From Enterovibrio norvegicus_B (GTDB taxonomy: Bacteria; Pseudomonadota; Gammaproteobacteria; Enterobacterales; Vibrionaceae), in the NCBI RefSeq assembly GCF_002876705.1, contig NZ_MDAG01000022.1, forward strand, positions 55,578-119,577: 64,000 nucleotides of DNA. The letters are read 5' to 3'. Below are positions 8,582 through 16,053 of the stretch, piece by piece (within the stretch, counting starts at the first letter, position 1; each line of letters starts with the position of its first letter). A program made the translations under genes and the position numbers. The notes beneath the pieces were generated by a model. The model searched no databases. It worked only from the letters and a program-made list of their open reading frames with translations, and was not told where the DNA came from.

Positions 8582-9208
8582 ATGAGCAGTACAATTATTC
8601 TCCAAGGGTTCGGCTTAGGGCTGAGTATGATCATTCCGATTGGTGCACAAAATGCCTATGTGCTTAACCAAGGAATACGTCGGCATCACCATGTCGTGAC
8701 GGCGACGATTTGTTTTCTTTGCGATGCCATTTTGATTTCGTTAGGGATCTTTGGTGGCGGTGCCATGCTGGCAAGCAACGAGTTGCTGCTGAATGTTGTC
8801 ACAATTGGCGGGGTGGCTTTTCTCGTGACGTACGCTCTACAATCACTGTATCGCGCTTGGAAAGGTGAGAAAGACGATATGCCAGAAGGAGATCATGTTA
8901 GTCGAAGAAGTATGATCGCTGTTGTGCTCGGTGCACTTGCAGTTACTGTTCTCAATCCTCATGTGTATCTTGATACCGTGGTGGTTTTAGGGTCGATTGG
9001 CGGTCAGTTTGAGCCTTCTCAGCGTATCGCGTTTGCAATAGGCACGGTGCTCGCGTCTTTTGTGTGGTTTTATGGTATTTCTTTAGGCGCGGCGAAAATG
9101 TCGCCTGTACTGTCACGCCCACGTGTTCGTCAAGCGATTGATATGTTGGTGGCAGCGATGATGCTCTACGTCGCGTTCTTATTGATGCAAAAATGGTTAG
9201 CGGGGTGA
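8582..9208 (+). CDS. argO: Arginine exporter ArgO (LysE family)
   Basis: 208-aa inner-membrane exporter of basic amino acids. The LysE-family signature IIPIGAQNAYVLNQGIRR is at about residues 18-35, and GALAVTVLNPHVYLDTVVVLG near the middle is the second family motif. Hydrophobicity suggests five or six transmembrane segments. A purine-rich AGAAGGATGA precedes ATG 8582. It is divergent from argP, which should activate it when arginine accumulates. The next gene starts 6 bp downstream. Confidence 0.94.
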   Translation: MSSTIILQGFGLGLSMIIPIGAQNAYVLNQGIRRHHHVVTATICFLCDAILISLGIFGGGAMLASNELLLNVVTIGGVAFLVTYALQSLYRAWKGEKDDMPEGDHVSRRSMIAVVLGALAVTVLNPHVYLDTVVVLGSIGGQFEPSQRIAFAIGTVLASFVWFYGISLGAAKMSPVLSRPRVRQAIDMLVAAMMLYVAFLLMQKWLAG

Positions 9209-9214
9209 CAAGGA

Positions 9215-9721
9215 ATGAACCAAGAAACGCTCAAGGACATTTTCCAGCGTAACGTATCGCTCATGAAAGCGTGTGGCGTAACGTACGAGCAGTGGCAGCA
9301 TGAGCCTATCTTAGATTTTGACACTGATCTAAGGGTCGGGGAGCGTTTAGGCTGGACGGCAATGCCCACCAAGAGTTTGTTTCTTCGTTTTAAGTCCGGC
9401 GATTTTGCACTGCTTCTTACGCACAAAAACGCACGTTTAGACGCTAAACGTGTGAAGGCACTGATGGGGCAACGTCCTTCCATTGCGTCTGATGATGAAA
9501 TGATGGCGGCCATTGGTTGTGTGCCGGGGGCTGTGTGTCCGTTTGGCTTGCCAGAAAGTATCCATGTTATTTTGGATGAAAGTCTGCTGACCTTTGAGTC
9601 ACTGATGTACACACCGGGATTGCCTGAGTTCACTTTTGCGTTTCCTGCCGCCAATTTAATGGCTTTACTCGATGCACTCCCTAACCGTATTTTGCGTTTA
9701 CCTGTAGTGGAAAGTCACTAA
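9215..9721 (+). CDS. YbaK/ProRS-associated domain protein, probable aminoacyl-tRNA deacylase
   Basis: 168-aa single-domain protein of the YbaK/ProX editing family, which hydrolyses mischarged tRNAs in trans. Seen: TKSLFLRFKSGDFALLLTH (core strand with the conserved Lys), then SIASDDEMMAAIGCVPGAVCPFGLPE, the family PG..TPFGL motif with C in place of T. The substrate (Ala, Cys or another residue on tRNA-Pro) cannot be assigned. It is probably co-transcribed with argO (6 bp gap). Confidence 0.82.
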   Translation: MNQETLKDIFQRNVSLMKACGVTYEQWQHEPILDFDTDLRVGERLGWTAMPTKSLFLRFKSGDFALLLTHKNARLDAKRVKALMGQRPSIASDDEMMAAIGCVPGAVCPFGLPESIHVILDESLLTFESLMYTPGLPEFTFAFPAANLMALLDALPNRILRLPVVESH

Positions 9722-10005
9722 CCCTCAATGGGTTATGCTTTCGTCACGATAGGAGCCTCTAATAACGTATGCATTACACGCGACACGGCTATCGATTTCT
9801 TCCTCTCCTCCTTTATCCCGCAAAGAATGCCTGACCTCAGCGTGAGCCAGAGTGTCCAATTTGTTGATATCTGCATGATTGTCTTTGCCATTGCTGGTGT
9901 GAAAGAGGCGAATGTGGGATTATTACTGACTACTATTGAAGAATATTTCTGTATTAGCGCATCATTCGATAAACCATGTGCAGGTGACGTAGGGAGGTCA
10001 ATCCA
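9722..10005. other. Intergenic region upstream of ftsB
   Basis: 284 bp with no gene I can support. A 96-codon open frame (9728-10018) spans it and overlaps the ftsB start, but it resembles nothing recognisable and has no ribosome site. The ftsB ribosome site AGGGAGG is at the right end. A promoter for the ftsB-ispD-ispF-truD-surE-pcm-nlpD run should be here. Confidence 0.5.
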
Positions 10006-10278
10006 GTGCGAATGTTAACACTCAGCTTATTCGTGTTATTTGGTTGGCTTCAGTATCACTTGTGGTGGGGCAAGAACGGCATGACGGATTACCTCGAAGT
10101 GAGCGCTGTGTCTGAATTGGCCATTCAAGCGAATGACAAACTCCACCAACGCAATCAACAGATGTATGCAGAAATCGCCGATCTCAAACGCGGGCAAGAA
10201 GCGATTGAAGAGCGAGCTCGCAATGAGCTGGGAATGATCAAACCGGGAGAAACCTTCTTCCGTATCGTCAACGATTAA
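10006..10278 (+). CDS. ftsB: Cell division protein FtsB
   Basis: 90-aa bitopic inner-membrane divisome protein that forms the FtsQLB complex. One transmembrane segment (residues about 3-21) is followed by a periplasmic coiled coil (QANDKLHQRNQQMYAEIADL) and the conserved end ERARNELGMIKPGETFFRIV. It starts with GTG at 10006, with AGGGAGG about 9 nt upstream; the later ATG at 10012 would cut the conserved MR start. It precedes ispD, the usual order. Confidence 0.95.
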   Translation: MRMLTLSLFVLFGWLQYHLWWGKNGMTDYLEVSAVSELAIQANDKLHQRNQQMYAEIADLKRGQEAIEERARNELGMIKPGETFFRIVND

Positions 10279-10313
10279 CCCTCGCCCGCCTTTACACAAA
10301 AACGAAGAGAATC

Positions 10314-11048
10314 ATGAATACCCCGGCCAGTGATGAAAAAGCGCGTGCGTCACACACTCCCGTATCTGACGTGGTAGCGATTGTGCCTGCCGCAGGGGTA
10401 GGAAAGCGCATGCGTGCCGCTTGCCCGAAACAATACCTCACTATCAATGACAAAACCCTGCTTGAGCATACGGTGCACTATTTGTTGGCGCACCCATCTA
10501 TCTCTCAAGTGGTTGTTGCTATTGGTGCGGAAGACGAATATTTCCAAGACACGTCATTAGTGAATGATGAACGTGTGATTGTGACAACGGGCGGTAGAGA
10601 ACGCGCGGATTCTGTACTTGCAGGCCTGAAAGTGACGAATGCAACATGGGTGATGGTGCATGATGCAGCCAGGCCTTGTGTTCGTCACGAGGATATTGAT
10701 GCGCTCATCTTGGCAGCAACAGAACATGAAGACGGCGCGCTATTAGCCAGTCCGGTGCGTGACACTATGAAACGTGGTAATCGCGAAAACGGTGTTGATA
10801 GCACTGTGTGCCGTGAACAACTTTGGCATGCCTTGACGCCGCAGATGTTTAAGCGTGAGTCCCTGTTTACAGCGTTGGAATCTGCGCTTGCACGTTCTCT
10901 CGCGGTAACCGATGAAGCGTCCGCCATTGAGTTTGCGGGTGGCTCACCGAAATTAGTGGTGGGGCATGCAGATAACATTAAAGTCACTCAACCTGAAGAT
11001 TTGGCATTAGCCGCGTTTTTCCTAACACAACGTGCTGCACAGGGTTGA
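10314..11048 (+). CDS. ispD: 2-C-methyl-D-erythritol 4-phosphate cytidylyltransferase
   Basis: 244-aa enzyme of the MEP isoprenoid pathway that makes CDP-methylerythritol from MEP and CTP. The nucleotide-binding motif VPAAGVGKRMRAACPKQYL (about residues 25-43) and VHDAARPCVRHEDI carry the CTP and Mg2+ contacts. The roughly 20-residue N-terminal tail (TPASDEKARASHTPVSD) is longer than in E. coli (236 aa total). It is followed 17 bp later by ispF, the next-but-one step of the pathway. Confidence 0.96.
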   Translation: MNTPASDEKARASHTPVSDVVAIVPAAGVGKRMRAACPKQYLTINDKTLLEHTVHYLLAHPSISQVVVAIGAEDEYFQDTSLVNDERVIVTTGGRERADSVLAGLKVTNATWVMVHDAARPCVRHEDIDALILAATEHEDGALLASPVRDTMKRGNRENGVDSTVCREQLWHALTPQMFKRESLFTALESALARSLAVTDEASAIEFAGGSPKLVVGHADNIKVTQPEDLALAAFFLTQRAAQG

Positions 11049-11065
11049 GATAGAGAGGACAAATT

Positions 11066-11551
11066 ATGATGCGTATTGGACACGGTTTTGACGTTCACAA
11101 GTTTGGTGGTGAAGGCCCGGTCATTATTGGCGGTGTCGCAGTGCCTTATGAGCAAGGTTTGATTGCGCATTCTGACGGTGATGTTGCACTACACGCAGTG
11201 TGTGATGCATTGCTAGGTGCCATTGCTGCAGGCGATATAGGTCGCCATTTCCCTGATACAGACGCGGAGTGGAAAGGGGCCGATAGCCGTTTTCTACTTC
11301 GTGACGTTTACGCAAAAGTGAAAGCGAAAGGATACATTCTCGGTAACCTTGACGTGACCATCATGGCGCAAGCGCCAAAAATGGCACCGCACATTGATGC
11401 AATGTGTGCGGCTATCGCGCAAGACCTCGAAACGGACATCAGCAATATTAATGTGAAAGCGACTACCACGGAGCGCCTTGGCTTTACTGGCCGAAAAGAG
11501 GGCATTGCTTGTGAAGCGGTAGTCATTATCCGCAAGGAATCCTATGACTGA
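11066..11551 (+). CDS. ispF: 2-C-methyl-D-erythritol 2,4-cyclodiphosphate synthase
   Basis: 161-aa trimeric MEP-pathway enzyme. Metal-binding Asp/His are in RIGHGFDVHKFGG and in LIAHSDGDVALHAVCDALLGA; the C-terminal family motif KATTTERLGFTGRKEGIACEAV is split here as KATTTERLGF then TGRKEGIACEA. Two ATGs in tandem (11066, 11069) both have AGGA at a workable distance; the second matches the E. coli start. The last 8 bp overlap truD. Confidence 0.96.
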   Translation: MMRIGHGFDVHKFGGEGPVIIGGVAVPYEQGLIAHSDGDVALHAVCDALLGAIAAGDIGRHFPDTDAEWKGADSRFLLRDVYAKVKAKGYILGNLDVTIMAQAPKMAPHIDAMCAAIAQDLETDISNINVKATTTERLGFTGRKEGIACEAVVIIRKESYD

Positions 11552-12602
11552 TGTAATGCACTCGCTGGCTTACCAACATGGTAAACCCACAGCGACAGGT
11601 CGTTTAAAAGCCCAACCTGAACACTTTTTTGTCAGTGAAACTCTTGATTTTACCCCTGCCGGTCACGGTGAGCATTTTCTTGTTCGCATTCGTAAAATTG
11701 GTGAAAACACCAAGTACGTTGCCAATGAACTGGCAAAAGCGTGTGGGGTGAAATCTCGTGATGTGAGCTGGGCGGGTCTCAAAGATCGCCACGCTGTTAC
11801 CGAACAATGGTTTAGCGTTCACTTACCAGGGCAAGACGATCCAGATCTAACGGAATTTGTTGATACCCATGAAGGTGTCGATGCGATTTTAGAAACGACG
11901 CGTCACGACAAAAAATTGCGCCCTGGTGATTTGATCGGTAACCGCTTCTCGTTAGTGATCACAGATTTTACTGGCGATGCAACGATAGACGCGCGTCTAA
12001 GCAACATTCGCGACAAAGGTGTACCAAACTATTTTGGCAGCCAGCGATTTGGCCGCAATGGTAACAACGTCGTTTCTGCCCGCGAATGGGGACAAGATAA
12101 ATTCCGTGTCCGTGACAAAAGCAAGCGCAGCTTCTATTTGTCTGCTGCACGCTCATATATGTTCAACCAAGTGTTGTCAGCTCGTATTGAGCAAGGCATG
12201 ACGCACACGCCGATGCGTGGCGATATGCTGATTGATGATACTGAACACCTTAAGTTGGTGTTAGACACTGACAAAGCGACCGAGCTGCTTGAGAAAGGCC
12301 ATTGGCTAATTTCAGGCCCAATGACCGGTGACAACGCGTTACCGACAGAAGCCGATGCGCGAAAATTTGAGCAAAACATCATTGATCAGGAACCTGATTT
12401 GCTGGCGGTTATTCGCAGCAACCGCATGCGCCACGACCGCCGTGCACTGATGTTGTTTCCGCAAGAAATGGAATGGATGTGTGAAAAAGACACGTTAACA
12501 GTCTCATTCTCATTGCCTGCAGGTAGCTTTGCGACAGCAGTCATGCGAGAAGTGATTGAGGAATCAATGGATGAAGAATTCGATGCACATTCTGATCAGT
12601 AA
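11544..12602 (+). CDS. truD: tRNA pseudouridine(13) synthase
   Basis: 352-aa enzyme that makes pseudouridine 13 in tRNA-Glu. The catalytic Asp is D81 in the TruD signature SWAGLKDRHAVTEQWFSVHL. VPNYFGSQRFGRNGNN is the other conserved core motif. It overlaps ispF by 8 bp and surE by 20 bp, so it is translationally coupled within the operon. Confidence 0.96.
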   Translation: MTDVMHSLAYQHGKPTATGRLKAQPEHFFVSETLDFTPAGHGEHFLVRIRKIGENTKYVANELAKACGVKSRDVSWAGLKDRHAVTEQWFSVHLPGQDDPDLTEFVDTHEGVDAILETTRHDKKLRPGDLIGNRFSLVITDFTGDATIDARLSNIRDKGVPNYFGSQRFGRNGNNVVSAREWGQDKFRVRDKSKRSFYLSAARSYMFNQVLSARIEQGMTHTPMRGDMLIDDTEHLKLVLDTDKATELLEKGHWLISGPMTGDNALPTEADARKFEQNIIDQEPDLLAVIRSNRMRHDRRALMLFPQEMEWMCEKDTLTVSFSLPAGSFATAVMREVIEESMDEEFDAHSDQ

Positions 12603-13332
12603 TGATGATGGCGTGTTTGCCGAAGGGATTAATGTTCTGGCAGATGCTCTGTCAGAGATCGCAATGGTGACAGTGGTTGCGCCAGATCGTAACCGTTCGG
12701 GTGCGTCCAACTCATTAACGCTTGAATACCCGCTTCGCATGCGCCAGGTGGGAGAGCGTCGCTACGCTGTGCAAGGCACGCCGACAGACAGCGTGCACAT
12801 TGCGCTTAACGAGTTGGTTAAAGAAGACGTCGACTTCGTGATTGCGGGCATTAACCATGGCGCGAACCTCGGTGATGACGTGCTCTATTCAGGCACTGTA
12901 GCCGCGGCGACAGAAGGCTTCTTTCTTGGCGCACCCGCGATTGCTGTTTCACTGTGTGGGTCTACACACTTTGCGACGGCGGCTGAAGTGGTTAAGAAAG
13001 TGGTGCTAGGTGATAAAACGCAGCCCTTGCCACGTAACCGAATTTTGAACATTAACGTGCCTGACTGCACGTGGGATGAACTTCAAGGCTGGCAAGTGAC
13101 TCGTCTGGGTGCTAGGCACCGTGCTGAAGGTATGATCCGAGAGAAAGACCCTAGAGGTCAGGATATCTTATGGATTGGCCCACCAGGTGCAACGCAAGAT
13201 GCAGGCCCCGGCACTGATTTCTATGCCATTGAAAATAAATGTGTCTCTTTAACACCCCTACAAGTCGATTTAACAGCGCATGATACCTTGGATGCGTTGT
13301 CGCAATGGGTTAGCGTTACGACGAATAACTAA
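12583..13332 (+). CDS. surE: 5'/3'-nucleotidase SurE
   Basis: 249-aa metal-dependent phosphatase of nucleoside monophosphates that supports stationary-phase survival. It starts MHILISNDDGVFAEG, carrying the metal-binding DD pair at residues 8-9. GINHGANLGDDVLYSGTVAAA holds the other metal ligand and the active site. The ATG at 12583 matches family starts, but an in-frame ATG at 12571 has a better spaced GAGGA; either lies inside truD. It is followed by pcm, nlpD and rpoS in the conserved order. Confidence 0.95.
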   Translation: MHILISNDDGVFAEGINVLADALSEIAMVTVVAPDRNRSGASNSLTLEYPLRMRQVGERRYAVQGTPTDSVHIALNELVKEDVDFVIAGINHGANLGDDVLYSGTVAAATEGFFLGAPAIAVSLCGSTHFATAAEVVKKVVLGDKTQPLPRNRILNINVPDCTWDELQGWQVTRLGARHRAEGMIREKDPRGQDILWIGPPGATQDAGPGTDFYAIENKCVSLTPLQVDLTAHDTLDALSQWVSVTTNN

Positions 13333-13343
13333 GGATATTATTA

Positions 13344-13964
13344 GTGAATTATTCGCATTCACTTATTCAACTATTGCAACAACAAGGGATCACTGACGCA
13401 AACGTGCTCGATGCTATCAGCCGTCTACCTCGTCATGTGTTTGTCTCTGAAGCGATGGCGCATCAAGCCTACGACAACAATGCCTTACCCATTGGTTTTG
13501 GACAGACTATCTCTCAGCCCTACATTGTGGCAAAGATGACAGAGTTGTTAAATCTGACACATAGCAGTCGTGTACTCGAAGTAGGAACAGGATCGGGCTT
13601 TCAGACATGTGTGCTAGCGCAACTGGTTGAGCATGTTTATTCTGTGGAGCGAATTAAGCAGCTACAAATGGTTGCTAAGCGCCGTTTTAAACAATTTGAG
13701 CTTTACAATATTTCTACCAAGCACGGTGATGGCTGGCAGGGATGGGCAAGCAAAGGTCCTTTTGATGCAATCATTGTGACAGCGGCTGCAGCAAGCATGC
13801 CTAAAGCGCTGTGTGAGCAACTCGCCGACGGTGGGACATTGATCGTACCTGTTGGTGAAACAGAACAAGTTTTGTACAAAGTAATGCGTAATGGCGATGA
13901 GTTTGAAACAACAGCAATTGAAGCTGTGCGTTTCGTCCCACTTGTCGCTGGTGATTTGGCTTAG
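13344..13964 (+). CDS. pcm: Protein-L-isoaspartate O-methyltransferase
   Basis: 206-aa SAM-dependent repair enzyme that methylates isoaspartyl residues in damaged proteins. Seen: PRHVFVSEAMAHQAYDNNALPIG (N-terminal family block), GQTISQPYIVAKM, and the SAM motif EVGTGSGFQTCVLAQL. The start is GTG at 13344, after AAGGAT. The downstream gene nlpD begins about 10 bp after the stop. Confidence 0.95.
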   Translation: MNYSHSLIQLLQQQGITDANVLDAISRLPRHVFVSEAMAHQAYDNNALPIGFGQTISQPYIVAKMTELLNLTHSSRVLEVGTGSGFQTCVLAQLVEHVYSVERIKQLQMVAKRRFKQFELYNISTKHGDGWQGWASKGPFDAIIVTAAAASMPKALCEQLADGGTLIVPVGETEQVLYKVMRNGDEFETTAIEAVRFVPLVAGDLA

Positions 13965-13974
13965 GTATCGTCAA

Positions 13975-14898
13975 GTGGTTGGGGTTTCAATTCAGTTGAA
14001 AGTTCTAGTTTTTCTTTCATTGTTAGCATTTCTCACCGCTTGTACAGTTTCAAGTCCGGCACCTGTTTCGAGTGTCGGACCTGACTATGGTGAAATTGAA
14101 CGCGGAAGCTTTAGAGGCAGCTATTATGAGGTCCAGAAAGGCGACACCCTGTACTATATTGCATACGTCACGGCCAGAGATGTAAAAGAAATTATTAGTG
14201 CAAACAACCTCAAACAACCGTACACCATCTTCCCCGGCCAAAAGCTAAACTTATGGAAGCAAAAGTACGTCCCGCCTACGTATGGCAAGAAGTCTCAGGT
14301 ACCCGTAGTACCCATTGTACCGGCTGCACCGCCACCAATACCCGTAACAGCATCATCGTCTAAGTCAGCAGAAAAGAATCAAAAAAACGCTCCGCAAATT
14401 AAGTCTGGAACCAGTTCTCAGAACAAGAAATCGGTTGAACAGCAAAAAGCGAAGGAGTACAGTCAACCTGTAACAAAAAATAAACCATCTGTTGAAAAAG
14501 CTGCTAACAAGCCTGAAACGCAACAAGCGATTTCTTGGCAATGGCCTGCTCGCGGACGCGTCATCTCTGGTTTCTCTAGTTCTGAATTAGGGAATAAAGG
14601 TATCGATATCGCCGGCAAGCGAGGACAAAGCATCCATGCATCAGGTGGTGGAAAGGTTGTTTATGCGGGCAACGCGTTACGTGGATATGGCAATTTAATT
14701 ATCATTAAACATAACGATGATTATCTAAGCGCCTATGCACACAACGACCGCATTTTTGTTTCGGAACGACAGAGCGTCAAGAAGGGGCAAAAAATAGCTT
14801 CGATGGGTAGCTCTGGTACGAACAGTGTCCGGTTGCACTTTGAGATACGTTATAAGGGAAAATCGGTTAATCCGTTGAGGTACTTGCCCAAACGGTAA
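13975..14898 (+). CDS. nlpD: Lipoprotein NlpD, LysM and degenerate LytM/M23 domain
   Basis: Outer-membrane lipoprotein that activates the amidase AmiC during cell separation. The start is not ATG: GTG 13975 gives a signal peptide ending LAFLTAC (lipobox, Cys at residue 23); TTG 13996 is the alternative. A LysM domain follows (YYEVQKGDTLYYIAYVTARD). Next comes a long Lys/Gln/Pro-rich linker and a C-terminal M23 fold. In the M23 fold the first zinc ligand His is replaced by Asn (GNKGIDIAG) while YAH and LHFEI remain. That fits a non-enzymatic activator, as in E. coli NlpD. rpoS transcription usually starts within this gene. Confidence 0.92.
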   Translation: MVGVSIQLKVLVFLSLLAFLTACTVSSPAPVSSVGPDYGEIERGSFRGSYYEVQKGDTLYYIAYVTARDVKEIISANNLKQPYTIFPGQKLNLWKQKYVPPTYGKKSQVPVVPIVPAAPPPIPVTASSSKSAEKNQKNAPQIKSGTSSQNKKSVEQQKAKEYSQPVTKNKPSVEKAANKPETQQAISWQWPARGRVISGFSSSELGNKGIDIAGKRGQSIHASGGGKVVYAGNALRGYGNLIIIKHNDDYLSAYAHNDRIFVSERQSVKKGQKIASMGSSGTNSVRLHFEIRYKGKSVNPLRYLPKR

Positions 14899-14952
14899 AC
14901 CGTGACAGTTTTGCTGTACTGTCTTGCTTGCTACGCCAAATTGGGAGGCGCT

Positions 14953-15930
14953 ATGAGTCAGAATAATACTGCAAAGAAAGTCGAGGACTTGGTAGTCGAC
15001 GAAGCTGAAATGGAACAAATTGAAACTGACGCTGAGGTTGAAACAACCGAAGAAGCTGAAGAATCCGTATCCTTCGCGGCATCATCCAAAGCTTTGGATG
15101 CAACGCAACTCTACCTTAGCGAAATTGGTTATTCTCCTCTGCTTACGGCGGAAGAAGAAGTCCTATATGCACGACGCGCATTGCGTGGTGATGAAGCTGC
15201 TCGCAAACGCATGATCGAAAGTAACTTGCGTTTAGTGGTTAAGATCTCTCGCCGTTATTCAAACCGTGGTCTCGCTCTGCTTGATCTGGTTGAAGAAGGT
15301 AATCTTGGTCTTATCCGCGCAGTTGAAAAGTTTGACCCAGAACGTGGGTTCCGTTTTTCAACGTATGCGACATGGTGGATCCGCCAGACAATCGAACGTG
15401 CAATCATGAATCAGACGCGTACCATTCGTCTGCCTATTCATGTTGTGAAAGAGCTGAATGTTTACCTGCGTACTGCACGTGAACTTGCACAGAAGCTCGA
15501 TCACGAACCAACTGCAGAAGACATCGCATTTCAACTGGATAAGCCAGTCGAAGATGTGAACCGTATGCTTCGTCTTAACGAACGTATTAGTTCGGTCGAT
15601 AACCCTATCGGCGGTGACTCTGAAAAAGCACTTCTTGATATCATCCCTGATGAGAAAGAAGGTGGCCCAGAGAGCACAACACAAGACGATGACATGAAGA
15701 AGTCTATCGTGCATTGGTTACAAGAACTAAACCCGAAACAACGTGAAGTACTAGCGCGTCGCTTTGGCCTATTGGGCCATGAAGCGTCAACGTTAGAAGA
15801 CGTAGGTCGTGAGATTGGTTTGACACGTGAACGCGTTCGTCAAATTCAGGTTGAGGGTCTCAGGCGTCTTCGTGACATGCTTACGCACCAAGGTTTGAAC
15901 ATCGAATCGTTGTTCAATACTGAGCACTAA
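14953..15930 (+). CDS. rpoS: RNA polymerase sigma factor RpoS
   Basis: 325-aa stationary-phase and general-stress sigma factor. An acidic N-terminus precedes region 1.2 (DATQLYLSEIGYSPLLTAEEE). Region 2 follows (NLRLVVKISRRYSNRGLALLDLVEEGNLGL, then FSTYATWWIRQTIERAI). Region 4 has a helix-turn-helix (TLEDVGREIGLTRERVRQIQ). The ATG at 14953 follows GGGAGG and is preferred to an upstream ATG at 14902. A downstream hairpin terminator separates it from convergent mutS. Confidence 0.97.
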   Translation: MSQNNTAKKVEDLVVDEAEMEQIETDAEVETTEEAEESVSFAASSKALDATQLYLSEIGYSPLLTAEEEVLYARRALRGDEAARKRMIESNLRLVVKISRRYSNRGLALLDLVEEGNLGLIRAVEKFDPERGFRFSTYATWWIRQTIERAIMNQTRTIRLPIHVVKELNVYLRTARELAQKLDHEPTAEDIAFQLDKPVEDVNRMLRLNERISSVDNPIGGDSEKALLDIIPDEKEGGPESTTQDDDMKKSIVHWLQELNPKQREVLARRFGLLGHEASTLEDVGREIGLTRERVRQIQVEGLRRLRDMLTHQGLNIESLFNTEH

Positions 15931-16003
15931 GCAGTCCGAACTTTATGTTAGAGAGGTTGCGAACACTGCGCCAAAACATTGTTTAAGCACATTTATGTGT
16001 TCG

Positions 16004-16036
16004 CAAAAAAGCCCCTTTATTTGGGGCTTTTTTTTG
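16004..16036. terminator. Bidirectional terminator between rpoS and mutS
   Basis: A stem of GCCCC/GGGGC is flanked by A and T runs on both sides, so it can stop transcription from both converging genes. Confidence 0.85.
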
Positions 16037-16053
16037 CCTGCGATTTGGTGTCT

